Shown here: positions 27,001 through 34,793 of the stretch, one piece after another
How positions within the stretch are numbered: position 1 is the first letter of the stretch
Layout of the letters: each line of letters starts with the position of its first letter
NCBI GenBank assembly: GCA_013359235.1
Contig: JABWCE010000001.1
Span: 62,001-126,000 of the forward strand
Reading direction: 5' to 3'
Length of the DNA: 64,000 nt
Origin: Bacteroidota bacterium
Lineage (GTDB): Bacteria; Bacteroidota; Bacteroidia; NS11-12g; UBA9320
Notes under the pieces: generated by a model
What the model saw: only the letters and a program-made list of their open reading frames with translations
Databases searched by the model: none
What the model was told of the DNA's origin: nothing
Translations under genes and position numbers: made by a program

Positions 27001-27169
27001 TCGGCTCGGCACCAGGATAAACTGTTTTAACCACTACAACCGGTTGGTTGAAATCGGGCATTAACTCATAGCTCAAATTTTTAAAGCCGATTATTCCCAA
27101 AAGTGCAAATACGCTGAAAAGAACAATTATCAGCGATGGTCGTTTTATTGATATTTCTGTAATATTCAT
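24071..27169 (-). CDS. RND efflux pump permease (HAE1/AcrB family)
   Basis: Inner-membrane proton-driven exporter of 1032 residues, full length. It opens with ISIKRPSLIIVLFSVFALLG, followed by YPGAEPNEVETSVSRKIEDAL. The proton-relay pair Asp401-Asp402 sits in VIGVLVDDATVVLENIQRHL, and the Lys of the relay is in GLVTKNSILIVDFTNQL in the second half. Twelve transmembrane segments in the 1 + 5 + 1 + 5 pattern can be inferred, with two large periplasmic loops. The Asp pair points to drug-type (HAE1) rather than the heavy-metal CusA subgroup. It would form a tripartite pump with the adaptor and TolC protein encoded just upstream. Substrate unknown. Confidence 0.95.
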   Translation of the reverse strand: MNITEISIKRPSLIIVLFSVFALLGIIGFKNLSYELMPDFNQPVVVVKTVYPGAEPNEVETSVSRKIEDALSNLEGVDYLVTKSLPNASVIIANLKYGTDLDKTMQDAQRYIDNIRKDLPKDILSPVMSKVSPNDLPIMSVSATSNLKPTEFYQKMKDDYLPQIQQIKGVAEITILGGEEREIQVKVDKEKLKLYKISLYQIVESINRSGIDLPAGKIQTETDNNSVRLVGKYNTITDIQNVQIAMPLPGSPVYVKDVAEVTDGIKEITSYSRFNGKTGIGLMIKKQGDANAVDVSKLIKEKFKSIEEHNANSDVKFVATDDSTNNTIAAVNSVVVDLILAVILVSLVMLLFLRSYRNSLIVAVAIPTSLITAFGTMWLLGYTLNLMTLLAMSLVIGVLVDDATVVLENIQRHLDMGKDKRKAAMDGRMEIGYSAVSITLVDVVVFVPILFLQVFVADMLKQFSVVIIVTVLTSLLVGFTLTPWLASRIGEKENLKPSNFFNRFLLWFERQLERFINWYGNTLNWVLKHKLIFTGFVLLLFVGTAVMMKQGIIGKELIATGDQGKFRLALEFDKNVSIEQNNKVSEKIETYILQQPEVESVFSNVGGPSTGIGSLGVGAANKTEFTVQLKSKKETNNLSTEVFMRKLRDDLQSDFSGVNYSIMALGLIPRTAPIEITLSGSDLNQVMQTGNNLKNIIEKIPGADNVRLSVETGSPELKVIPDNDKMQRLGLNTAYVGMNLRTAFTGNDDATLTDNGTEYPVRIWLDKFSRQNEDDIKQLNIINPMGVSIEVSQIASIEKDNSPSLLERKDRQPAVTLTADALGRPSGTVADDVVAYINKNPLPDGIQMTWGSDIKRQNDSFGALGSVLLISFVLIYLIMVALYDSYIYPFVALFAIPVAAIGAFLALNLSLSHLSLFALLGLIMLMGLVTKNSILIVDFTNQLKAEGKHYKEAIVLASKGRLRPILMTTLSMAIGMLPIALATGTSAEWKNGLAWVIIGGLLSSLALTVYLVPMVYDVVDSVKEKFNNRKKS

Positions 27170-27181
27170 AGTCCGCTGATT

Positions 27182-28231
27182 TTATTTTACATTGATATTT
27201 GCTCCATCAAAAAGATTGATAAAGCCATTTGTTACGATGATGTCGCCAACATTTAAACCACCTGAAACAATAGTTTTATTCCCGATATTTTTTGAAATTG
27301 TAATGGTTTTTAAAATAGCTTTACCGTTTTTTATTACATAAACTTGTGTTTGATTTTCACTGTTTATAATTGCAGAAGATGGAATAATAATACCTTGCTT
27401 TGTTTTGTTTTTGGTTAATGAAACCTTTCCGAACATTCCAGATTTTATAGTTGTTTGTTTGGTGTTTTCTACTTGGAATTGTATAGGGAAACTATTTCCC
27501 ATATTTGCTTTGCTTCCAATCATTGTTAGTTTTCCGTTCAAGGGAATTTCAGGAAAAATAGCTGCTGAAATACTATAATTTTGATTGGACTGAAATAGTT
27601 TTAAATCACTTTCGGGTACGTTTACTGTAAATTTAAGTGTGCTTATATCTGTGATTTGTAACAATGGAACTCCCGGTGCTGCAAAAGCTCCAATTTCACT
27701 TAATTTTGCAGTTACGACACCGCTAAATGGAGCATTGATGGTTGTTTTATTGATTTGCTCCTGCAAAGTTGCTTTTTGAACTTTTGCAGATTTTAAACCC
27801 AATTTTGCTTTTTCCAATTGAATGCCTTGAACGGCATCGGCTTCCGCTAAAATGGTGTAACGATTTACATCATCTTGCAAACCTTCTATTTGCACCTCAA
27901 TGGTTTGTAATTGTAGTTTCAACAAAGAATTATCCAATTGAATGAGCGTTTGTCCTTGTTGAACAGAGCTACCAACATCTACTAAAACGGCATTGATTTT
28001 ACCTTGTGTTTCAGCACTTATTTTCACTTCTCGATTAGGTTCAAAAGTCCCTGTAAAAACGCCTTCTTCATTGATGTTTTTCAATTGAATAGTATCCACA
28101 TCAACTAATATTGGTTTTTCTTTATCAAATTGATAAACCTTACTTTCAGTTGTTTTTTTATTACTTGTCAATTTGAATATTACCAAACCAACAATTGCAA
28201 TACCTGCTATTATCCAGATTATTTTTTTCAT
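27182..28231 (-). CDS. RND efflux periplasmic adaptor subunit
   Basis: A 349-residue membrane-fusion protein that bridges the RND permease and the outer-membrane channel. An N-terminal hydrophobic anchor (about 3-20) is followed by a barrel-sandwich hybrid (GKINAVLVDVGSSVQQGQTL, about 73-92), a short alpha-hairpin (about 100-150), the return lipoyl half (TINAPFSGVVTAKLSEIGAF) and a beta-barrel (TLKFTVNVPESDLKLF). The order TolC, adaptor, permease in one operon is standard. Gaps to its neighbours are 1 base (TolC side) and 12 bases (pump side). Confidence 0.95.
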   Translation of the reverse strand: MKKIIWIIAGIAIVGLVIFKLTSNKKTTESKVYQFDKEKPILVDVDTIQLKNINEEGVFTGTFEPNREVKISAETQGKINAVLVDVGSSVQQGQTLIQLDNSLLKLQLQTIEVQIEGLQDDVNRYTILAEADAVQGIQLEKAKLGLKSAKVQKATLQEQINKTTINAPFSGVVTAKLSEIGAFAAPGVPLLQITDISTLKFTVNVPESDLKLFQSNQNYSISAAIFPEIPLNGKLTMIGSKANMGNSFPIQFQVENTKQTTIKSGMFGKVSLTKNKTKQGIIIPSSAIINSENQTQVYVIKNGKAILKTITISKNIGNKTIVSGGLNVGDIIVTNGFINLFDGANINVK

Positions 28232-28232
28232 C

Positions 28233-29597
28233 TTACTTATTTTTAATCGTTCCTGTTAATTTTTTGAATTCCAAATCAGCTTTTAAAAAGTCAATAATTG
28301 CATTTAAATAATTTTGTTGTGCTTCACGCAAAGCATTGTCAGCCAATAAAACATCGGCCAAACTTGCCGTACCTTGTTTTTGTTGCAGTATGGTTTGTTC
28401 GTAAATTGATTTTGCTAAGCCAATTTGATTTTCTGTATTAATAATGGTGTTTTGGGCAATCGTCCGTTTACGAATGGCATTTTCAATTTCCATTTCATTT
28501 TTATCAGAAATTAATTGTGTTTGCAATTCATTATTATTGATTTCCAATTTTTTCTGATTGATTTTTCGCAATGTAACCGTGCCGTTAAAAAGTGGGTAAC
28601 TCAATTGCAACCCAGCAAAACCGATAGGATAAAACTTCAAGAAATCATTTGGTGTTTTATCATAGCCAAAACCTGTAGTACCATAAGAAGCGATTAAATT
28701 TAAAGATGGCAAATAGCGTGAACGGTTAAGGATTTTAAGTTCATTGGTCAAAAGTTTGTTTTGTATATTGATAAGCTGTAAATCCAAGGAATTGCGAGAA
28801 GAATTATTTGTTAATGTTGGTTGAAAAATCTCAGTAACAACCGTTATATTCAGCTCTAAGGAAATGCCCATATTCATTTTCAGGGCATTTAAAACTTGTA
28901 AATATTTGCTGTAAACATTTTCTCTTTGCGTGATTAATTGTTCCGTTTGCAATTTCACTTTGTTTACATCAGTACCTTTTGCCAACAACTGACTTTTTAG
29001 CAATTCCATATTTTGCAATAATCTGTTTGAGTTAATCAGATTGCTATCCATAAAATCAAGCTGATGTTTTAGAATTTGTGCATTGTAATAAAGTGTGGTT
29101 ATATCAAATAACACTTGTTCTTCTGTTTTCTGATACTGTAATTGAGTTAATTCATTTGCAATTTTTGTATTCTCAATCGCTCCATAAATTTGCGGATTAT
29201 ACAAAGGCATCGCCAATTGGATATTAGCATTGATGTTGTGCGGAACACCAAATTGTAAATCCCGGAACTGTCCTTCGGGTGCTTGTGGATTGAGAGCATT
29301 CATCGGCATTAGTTGTGTCGGCAATTCCATAAAATACTTGTAATCTGCATTGACTGTGATTTTGGGAATGAGATTGGCTTTTGCTTCCATTTTCTTTTGT
29401 TCACTAATGCTGATATTATTACGGTTAATTTGCAAGTTTTTGTTGTGTACTTGTGTCGTATCAATACATTGTTTTAGTGTCCAGATTTCTTGTGCCTGCA
29501 ATGTGTTCCATCCCATAAATAATAGTGAGATGAAAATAAGTTTGTGAGTGTTCACTAACATAATAAGATAAATTTTTTTGTTTTTATTACTATTCAT
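28233..29597 (-). CDS. TolC family outer-membrane efflux protein
   Basis: Outer-membrane channel of the tripartite efflux system. About 454 residues from the ATG at 29597, which lies two bases after the stop of the cytochrome b gene; a second ATG at 29561 gives a shorter signal peptide (MLVNTHKLIFISLLFMGWNT then LQAQ) and is equally possible. The frame reads open further upstream, but that part overlaps the cytochrome b gene and is rejected. The two-fold repeated helical pattern of TolC proteins is present: WTLKQCIDTTQVHNKNLQIN at the start and an equivalent FLKFYPIGFAGLQLSYPLFN in the second half. Confidence 0.93.
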   Translation of the reverse strand: MNSNKNKKIYLIMLVNTHKLIFISLLFMGWNTLQAQEIWTLKQCIDTTQVHNKNLQINRNNISISEQKKMEAKANLIPKITVNADYKYFMELPTQLMPMNALNPQAPEGQFRDLQFGVPHNINANIQLAMPLYNPQIYGAIENTKIANELTQLQYQKTEEQVLFDITTLYYNAQILKHQLDFMDSNLINSNRLLQNMELLKSQLLAKGTDVNKVKLQTEQLITQRENVYSKYLQVLNALKMNMGISLELNITVVTEIFQPTLTNNSSRNSLDLQLINIQNKLLTNELKILNRSRYLPSLNLIASYGTTGFGYDKTPNDFLKFYPIGFAGLQLSYPLFNGTVTLRKINQKKLEINNNELQTQLISDKNEMEIENAIRKRTIAQNTIINTENQIGLAKSIYEQTILQQKQGTASLADVLLADNALREAQQNYLNAIIDFLKADLEFKKLTGTIKNK

Positions 29598-29599
29598 TC

Positions 29600-30160
29600 T
29601 TAATCGCCACCAATCATCTTGGAAGTAATTCCTTTTTTGGTTGAAAATTCCATTATTACAATTCCTGCAAAGTGTAAAATGACGAATATTGGAAACCAAT
29701 AAATACCCCATTTATGAACTGTTTCAATTCCATCTTTCCATTCTATAAAAAATTCTTTTTCGATGAAAATACCCGTAACAGCAGAAATAAAAACAAAAGC
29801 ATAAAAATAGATGTACGTAAAGCCTTGTAAACGCTCTTTTACTGAAGTGTTTTTTATAAAAGGGTTAGGAAACCGTATTCCTTTTACCAGCATATAAATA
29901 ATTCTGGTAAGGAATGAAAATATCATAATGTGAGCAAACAATTCGTGCCACTGCCACATTGGTTCACGAATTGTCTTTGCAATATCATTTATCGTTTCGT
30001 TTGTAATTAAATCTGTTTTATTCTCTATAATTGAAACGATGTGATGTTTATTCATCCAATACATTCTCAAAAAGCCTGTAATGAATAAAACCGACATAGC
30101 CATTGCTATTATCCAATGCAGAAGGCGATGCAATAATGTGAATTTGTTGTATGTTTTCAT
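29600..30160 (-). CDS. di-heme cytochrome b/b6-type membrane protein
   Basis: A 186-residue inner-membrane protein with four hydrophobic segments. Histidines suited to bind heme occur in LLHRLLHWIIAMAMSVLFIT, QWHELFAHIMIFSF, ETVHKWGIYW and VILHFAGIVI. This is the layout of cytochrome b561 / Ni,Fe-hydrogenase-type cytochrome b subunits that pass electrons between quinones and a partner. It sits between the TetR gene (4-base gap) and the TolC gene (2-base gap), an unusual place for an electron-transfer protein. The ATG at 30160 is chosen; the longer reading from TTG at 30175 would overlap tetR. Confidence 0.87.
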   Translation of the reverse strand: MKTYNKFTLLHRLLHWIIAMAMSVLFITGFLRMYWMNKHHIVSIIENKTDLITNETINDIAKTIREPMWQWHELFAHIMIFSFLTRIIYMLVKGIRFPNPFIKNTSVKERLQGFTYIYFYAFVFISAVTGIFIEKEFFIEWKDGIETVHKWGIYWFPIFVILHFAGIVIMEFSTKKGITSKMIGGD

Positions 30161-30164
30161 AATT

Positions 30165-30752
30165 CTACTTTTCAATCATTTTCAAAATTCCGTCTAAAAC
30201 AGCTTTTCCATCTTTTATTAAATCGGATTTATGACCTGATAATTTCCACTTTAAAACAGTCATCCTCATTCCACCTATTATTATTGTTGTAAGAGTAGAA
30301 GCTCCCATTAATTTGTTATACTGTCCATTTTCTTGTCCTTGCTTGATGTTCTTTTTCACATAGTCTTGCATCATATCCATTATTTCTGAAACTTTATTAC
30401 TCAAGTTTTCTTCGTAATGAAAAATACTTTCCGCAAAAATTACACTCACAATTGCGGGTTTGTTTACAAATGTTTTCAATTGTGAATTGAAAATAGCTCT
30501 TAGTTTGTCTGCTTCTGTTGCCGTTTCTTTTATCAGAATAGACTGAATACGCTTTTTCATTTCTGTTTTAAAATATTCCAATAAACTATACAGAATTTCA
30601 TTTTTACTTTTAAAATGTCGGTATAATGCAGGCTCCGAAAGTCCAATGTCTTCAGCAAGCATTTTTATCGTCAAATTCTGAATACCGAATTTTGAAATTC
30701 TGTTGGTGGCCGCTTCCATTATCTCTATTTGTCTGTCTGTAAACTCCTGCAT
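30165..30752 (-). CDS. TetR/AcrR family transcriptional regulator
   Basis: A 195-residue repressor. The N-terminal helix-turn-helix is clear: ISKFGIQNLTIKMLAEDIGL and then SEPALYRHFKSKNEILYSL (about 18-57), the TetR pattern. The C-terminal part is the helical ligand-binding domain. It is the first gene of the efflux operon (TetR, cytochrome b, TolC, adaptor, pump, DUF2141), and a candidate promoter and palindromic operator lie immediately upstream, so it probably represses the whole operon and is relieved by a pump substrate. The ligand is not known. Confidence 0.95.
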   Translation of the reverse strand: MQEFTDRQIEIMEAATNRISKFGIQNLTIKMLAEDIGLSEPALYRHFKSKNEILYSLLEYFKTEMKKRIQSILIKETATEADKLRAIFNSQLKTFVNKPAIVSVIFAESIFHYEENLSNKVSEIMDMMQDYVKKNIKQGQENGQYNKLMGASTLTTIIIGGMRMTVLKWKLSGHKSDLIKDGKAVLDGILKMIEK

Positions 30753-30776
30753 ATTCCAATTAAATAAAACTGTGTT

Positions 30777-30790
30777 AGTTAGTATTCACT
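30777..30790. promoter_or_regulatory. candidate TetR operator
   Basis: AGTTAGTATTCACT is an imperfect palindrome: 10 of 14 bases match its own reverse complement. It lies between the -7 element and the tetR start, where a bound repressor would block transcription. Confidence 0.38.
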
Positions 30791-30792
30791 CG

Positions 30793-30822
30793 CAAAAGTA
30801 TATAAACTTTTTCATTCTGCAA
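30793..30822 (-). promoter_or_regulatory. promoter of the TetR-efflux operon
   Basis: On the minus strand TTG (30822-30820), a 17-base spacer, then TATACTTTTG (30802-30793), close to TAnnTTTG with one extra base. It is 41 bases upstream of the tetR ATG at 30752. Confidence 0.42.
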
Positions 30823-31066
30823 GAATTAATTTTAAAAAAAAAGTTGAAATTAGTTTATTGGTGTTTTGGAAAATTGGCTCATTTGGTTTTTTAGAACTGG
30901 CTATGAGCGTTTGAAAAAAAAAAAATGTGCCAATGTGTGTAGGCAAAATTATTTTTTCCGTGCGTGGGCAAAAAATTTAAAACCTTTTGTGTCGGTATTA
31001 TATCAGGTTACAGCAAAATTGTCTGTAATGCTGATGTTGGTATGGTCGTCCTACGCTTGCCTGTAC

Positions 31067-31741
31067 CTATTGGTTTAGCAAATTTTCATTATAAATAAAT
31101 TCTTCAATTTTATAAGCATTTTCTACATGAAATTGTCCTATTCTAGTACGTCTTAAAGCTTTTAGATATGCTCCGTTGTTTAGTTTTTTTCCAATATCGT
31201 TGGCTAATGTTCTTATATAAGTTCCCTTAGAGCAAACAACTCTGAAATCAACTTCAAGATTTTTTATTTTTGTTACTTCAATATCTTTTATTTCAACTTT
31301 TCGAGGCTCTATTTTCACTTCTACACCTTTTCTAGCGCTTTCGTAGGCTCGTTTTCCATTTATTTTAACAGCCGAAAATGCAGGCGGCACTTGCTCTATA
31401 AATCCTTTGAAAGTTTCAAATGCTTTGTATATATGTTCTGGCTTTATATTTTTGGTTTCAAAGTAATGGTCTATTTCGGTTTCCATATCATACGATGGGC
31501 GGGTTGCTCCTATTACAATTGTACCTGTATATTCTTTTTCGCATTGTTGAATTTTACTTATTTCTTTGGTACATTTTCCTGTACACAACACAAGCAATCC
31601 GGTTGCAAGGGGGTCCAATGTGCCGGCATGTCCTACTTTTTTAATTTTAGAATATTTTCTGATAATTTTAACAATATCAAATGATGTTTTTCCAATTGGT
31701 TTATCAAACAGTATTATATTATTATCTGTTTCAAATTTCAT
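31067..31741 (-). CDS. truB: tRNA pseudouridine(55) synthase
   Basis: Converts uridine 55 in the T-arm of most tRNAs to pseudouridine. Length 224 residues; Bacteroidota TruB proteins are often this short because the C-terminal PUA region is missing. Signature: LFDKPIGKTSFDIVKIIRKY (about 11-30) and KVGHAGTLDPLATGLLVLC (about 35-53) with the catalytic Asp in TLDPLA. FRVVCSKGTYIRTLANDIGK is the second conserved block. Its ATG overlaps the stop of the secreted-protein gene upstream by 4 bases (ATGA), so translation is coupled. Directly downstream begins the inserted efflux region, where ribF would be expected. Confidence 0.96.
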   Translation of the reverse strand: MKFETDNNIILFDKPIGKTSFDIVKIIRKYSKIKKVGHAGTLDPLATGLLVLCTGKCTKEISKIQQCEKEYTGTIVIGATRPSYDMETEIDHYFETKNIKPEHIYKAFETFKGFIEQVPPAFSAVKINGKRAYESARKGVEVKIEPRKVEIKDIEVTKIKNLEVDFRVVCSKGTYIRTLANDIGKKLNNGAYLKALRRTRIGQFHVENAYKIEEFIYNENLLNQ

Positions 31742-33621
31742 TTTATAAACTTGCCGCAGTAAACTTCTGAATTATTATCAAATACTTTTAAGAAATAAAT
31801 TCCGTTCGAAACATTTTCAAAATCCATGTAAAACTCATTATAACCCTTACCGGCTATCCCTTCAAAAATCTTTGAAACCAACTGACCTGTGTAGTTGTAA
31901 ATGAGAATTTTCACTAAGTTATCTTCCTTAAAATTTAAACCTACAGCAATTTTATTAATTACAGGATTGGGAAAAATTTTTAAATTTTCATCTGTTTCAA
32001 TTTCTATGTTTTCTATTACATTAAGCTTTGCTATCCATGTTCCGTTAAACTTAAGTTTATTTCCAAAAGAGCCTGAAAGCCATATAGTATTTGGTTTGTT
32101 ATACTGTAACTGAATACCTGTATAATCGCCCCATCTTTCGTGCTTTACCTGGCTGTATTGCAATCTTTCTATTACAGCTTCGCCATGTTTTACTCTTAAA
32201 ACTTTTGAAAAAACCGATGGTAAACCTGCTGCTTGGGTATGATAAATTGCTGCTGTACCCGGAAATGATTTATTTGATACATAAGAAAAAGTAATTACGG
32301 ATGATTGTTCGGCATTTTTTCCATTGCCTGCATAACTTATTGATGGATATGCATAATCTACTGAATCACTTCCTATGTATGTTGATGTTACTGAATTTGA
32401 TTTTTTAATTTCAAAAATACCATGAAATATTCCTGAATGATAAAATGGCTTTATTACTGATGTTTGAACGTATTGAATTTTATTATTATAAAAAATAGCC
32501 CCCAAAACCCTGCAATCGTTTGTTTGCAGCGTATCACCACCAGTTGGTTGTATTGCAACAGGCGGTAATCCATAAGTTTTATCGGTTTTTAAAATCCGCA
32601 TATTTAACACAGAAATTCCGCTACTCAAAGTATTATCAATTTCATGAAAAAACAGAGTATCATTTTCTATATCTCCAGGTTTTACTGACAGAAAATACAT
32701 ACCGGGATTTGTTGGTATAAAACCACCCTGAACGGGACAAATACTCCAAATAGCTTTTGAATTATGACGGATATCGTAGTACAATTTTTGGTTTAAAGAA
32801 TCGCCACTGTAACCTTCTTTTTTGCTTATTTGCCAAATAATACTCTGATTAAAACCATCGCGCCAATCTTTGTTTTCGGATAGTAGGTTTAATGTTATAA
32901 ATACATCCTGGGCTGAAAAAGCCAAAATTGGGAAGTCGCTCCATTTATCATTTTTCAATGGATTTCCGGGTATTTTGTAAAAATTCCATTCTCCTGTCGG
33001 GTCATTTGTTTTTGAAAACGCCAAAACACCAAAATTTGAAACAACTTTTGATTCGTGCAGAAAAAAAACTATAAACCTGTCAGCATTCCGATCATATACT
33101 ACTCTGGGATCATAACAATAATTTGTAAAACCTTGAATTTTTCCATTTGCAAAAGCGTAAAGTGATTTAAACATCAAGGTTTTTCCCCATTCGTCCATAA
33201 CTCTGATTGTAGAGTTTTGAACGCTTATTATTTTTCCTTCGTTTGATATCGCAATATGATTGTCGTTGGGTATTCCTTTAGTTCCGGTTGGTTGCCCGTC
33301 AAAAGTAGTATCTATATTGGGCAAAAGTCCTTCATCATTCGTTTTATAACTATCATTTTTGTAATGTTTTTGATGATAATCTTGCCTTTTTTTGTTTACT
33401 ATATTTTTTAAATTTTTATCATAACCTTGTGGTTCATGCACTTCTTTATCAAAATTTATCTGAAAAATTTCATTTACATCTTCGCCAAAATTTCCGGTTT
33501 GCATAAGCTGAGATTTTAAAAAAAGTGTTTTGTAATTAAAACCACCTTGAGCAAAAGCAAAACACGATGTTAAAGAAAACAAAAACAATATATATAATCT
33601 CTGATTCACTGTTTCAAACAT
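31738..33621 (-). CDS. T9SS-secreted protein, unknown propeller-like domain
   Basis: About 627 residues from the ATG at 33621, which starts a good signal peptide (MFETVNQRLYILFLFSLTSC then FAFAQ); an in-frame TTG 18 bases earlier is less likely. The mature part holds repeated beta-strand blocks such as HIAISNEGKIISVQNSTIRV, YDPRVVYDRNADRFIVFFLH, WSDFPILAFSAQDVFITLN and RWGDYTGIQL, typical of a large secreted family in Bacteroidota that looks like a beta-propeller; no enzyme motif is seen. The C-terminus is a T9SS type A domain (IFPNPVINKIAV, then VSNGIYFLKVF). It is cotranscribed with truB (4-base overlap) and lies 40 bases after the saccharopine dehydrogenase-like gene. Confidence 0.85.
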   Translation of the reverse strand: MFETVNQRLYILFLFSLTSCFAFAQGGFNYKTLFLKSQLMQTGNFGEDVNEIFQINFDKEVHEPQGYDKNLKNIVNKKRQDYHQKHYKNDSYKTNDEGLLPNIDTTFDGQPTGTKGIPNDNHIAISNEGKIISVQNSTIRVMDEWGKTLMFKSLYAFANGKIQGFTNYCYDPRVVYDRNADRFIVFFLHESKVVSNFGVLAFSKTNDPTGEWNFYKIPGNPLKNDKWSDFPILAFSAQDVFITLNLLSENKDWRDGFNQSIIWQISKKEGYSGDSLNQKLYYDIRHNSKAIWSICPVQGGFIPTNPGMYFLSVKPGDIENDTLFFHEIDNTLSSGISVLNMRILKTDKTYGLPPVAIQPTGGDTLQTNDCRVLGAIFYNNKIQYVQTSVIKPFYHSGIFHGIFEIKKSNSVTSTYIGSDSVDYAYPSISYAGNGKNAEQSSVITFSYVSNKSFPGTAAIYHTQAAGLPSVFSKVLRVKHGEAVIERLQYSQVKHERWGDYTGIQLQYNKPNTIWLSGSFGNKLKFNGTWIAKLNVIENIEIETDENLKIFPNPVINKIAVGLNFKEDNLVKILIYNYTGQLVSKIFEGIAGKGYNEFYMDFENVSNGIYFLKVFDNNSEVYCGKFIK

Positions 33622-33661
33622 ACTATGATTAAGCCTCAATAAAAAATCAATTCGATTTTTT

Positions 33662-34792
33662 TTAATTTTTATTTTGAAACTCCGAAATGCTAAAATCTAT
33701 ATTTCGCTCATGTAGATAATTCAATATTTCTTTAAAACAATCTTCATTACCTCCAATGTATTCAGGAGGATTTATGCCTGGTACAATGTATTGTTCTTTA
33801 AGTAACAGATTGACGGCTGCACATGCGGTATATCCCGTTGTTCGCGACATTGAACTGCATTTATTGCTCATATCTGTTTCGTCATACAAATCAATTTTTA
33901 CAATTTTTTCATTACTCTTTATTATTGTTCTCATTACCGTAAATTCTTCATCATTCGGGCTTAGATGCCAGTCTTTAAATAATATTTTACAAGTAAAATC
34001 TAAGGGCGAAACTTCATTACCATTAATATCTATTTTTGATTTATCAAAAAATCCACTTTCTTTCAAAACAGATATATTTTGGCTATGTCCACAATATCTA
34101 AGGGTTTTTTCTTTCATATTTTTTATATGTGGCATTGTATGAATCAAGGTTCTAAGCCCATCAGAGTTAAAGGCTTCGAGTGTTCCAATTTTATCAAATT
34201 CCAAAAATTCGCAATCGCTCAAAGGTTCTTTAACTACAATATCAAAATTTTCTACCAATCTTGCCTTTCTTGTGTATTCTTCAATTACATCAATTGGCGA
34301 AAACGGTGCTTTGTAATAAAATGGGTATTTTCTTACTTTGGGCAATCCCCCAACATAACATTCAAAATCGGTAATTTTCATTTTTTGGTTGTAATAACCT
34401 AAAAAAATATTGTCAAGACCAGGTGCTACGCCACAATCTACAATAGCTGTAACATTATTTTGTTTTGCAAGTTTATCAAGTTCAAAAGGGTTTTCGGGAA
34501 AAAATGAAATATCAACAACATTTTTACGTGTATTTATTATCTTTTTTAATGTTTCATAACCCATAAACCCGGGCACCGCACATACCGCAATATCACAATT
34601 TTGTAATAAATCTCCGAAGTTTTCTATTTTACCAATATCGCAATGAATAGTTTCAATTTCAATGTTGGTTGATTTAAGATTATTCAGCGTTTCATTATTC
34701 TTGTCTATTACTGATACTTTATAATTTTTTGCAAGGTCAAAAGCTATGGTTTTTCCAACCATACCGGCACCAAAAATTGTTATATTTTTCAT
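33662..34792 (-). CDS. saccharopine dehydrogenase family protein
   Basis: A 376-residue NAD(P)-dependent enzyme. The Rossmann motif is ITIFGAGMVGKTIAFDLA at the N-terminus; CDIAVCAVPGFMGYETLKKI, TAIVDCGVAPGLDNIFLGYY and CSSMSRTTGYTACAAVNLLL are the conserved segments of the saccharopine dehydrogenase / carboxynorspermidine dehydrogenase family. In Bacteroidota such proteins are annotated for lysine or polyamine metabolism, and the substrate here cannot be fixed. The ATG at 34792 lies one base after the stop of the TrmH-type methyltransferase gene, so the two are cotranscribed, probably together with the secreted protein and truB. Confidence 0.9.
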   Translation of the reverse strand: MKNITIFGAGMVGKTIAFDLAKNYKVSVIDKNNETLNNLKSTNIEIETIHCDIGKIENFGDLLQNCDIAVCAVPGFMGYETLKKIINTRKNVVDISFFPENPFELDKLAKQNNVTAIVDCGVAPGLDNIFLGYYNQKMKITDFECYVGGLPKVRKYPFYYKAPFSPIDVIEEYTRKARLVENFDIVVKEPLSDCEFLEFDKIGTLEAFNSDGLRTLIHTMPHIKNMKEKTLRYCGHSQNISVLKESGFFDKSKIDINGNEVSPLDFTCKILFKDWHLSPNDEEFTVMRTIIKSNEKIVKIDLYDETDMSNKCSSMSRTTGYTACAAVNLLLKEQYIVPGINPPEYIGGNEDCFKEILNYLHERNIDFSISEFQNKN

Positions 34793-34793
34793 A

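Larger units (their letters stand above)
30753..31066. other. noncoding region at the right island edge
   Basis: About 314 bases between the regulator gene and truB. The 80 bases beside tetR carry its promoter and a candidate operator. From about 30895 to 31066 the DNA differs from local spacers: GTGCCAATGTGTGTAGGC, TGCGTGGGCAAAA and a hairpin TTACAG (31008-31013) / CTGTAA (31023-31028), about 40 bases after the truB stop. Similar runs are known to me from Flavobacteriia intergenic DNA. A 70-codon open frame here is not believable as a gene. It probably marks the other end of the inserted block. Confidence 0.45.

Noticed and set aside
29598-29711. Upstream extension of the TolC gene
   Set aside because: The open frame runs into the cytochrome b gene in another frame; residues there do not look like a signal peptide, while the starts at 29597 or 29561 do.
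30866-31078. 70-codon open frame between tetR and truB
   Set aside because: It overlaps the end of truB on the opposite strand, is full of Lys and Trp runs from repeats, and has no homology I recognise.
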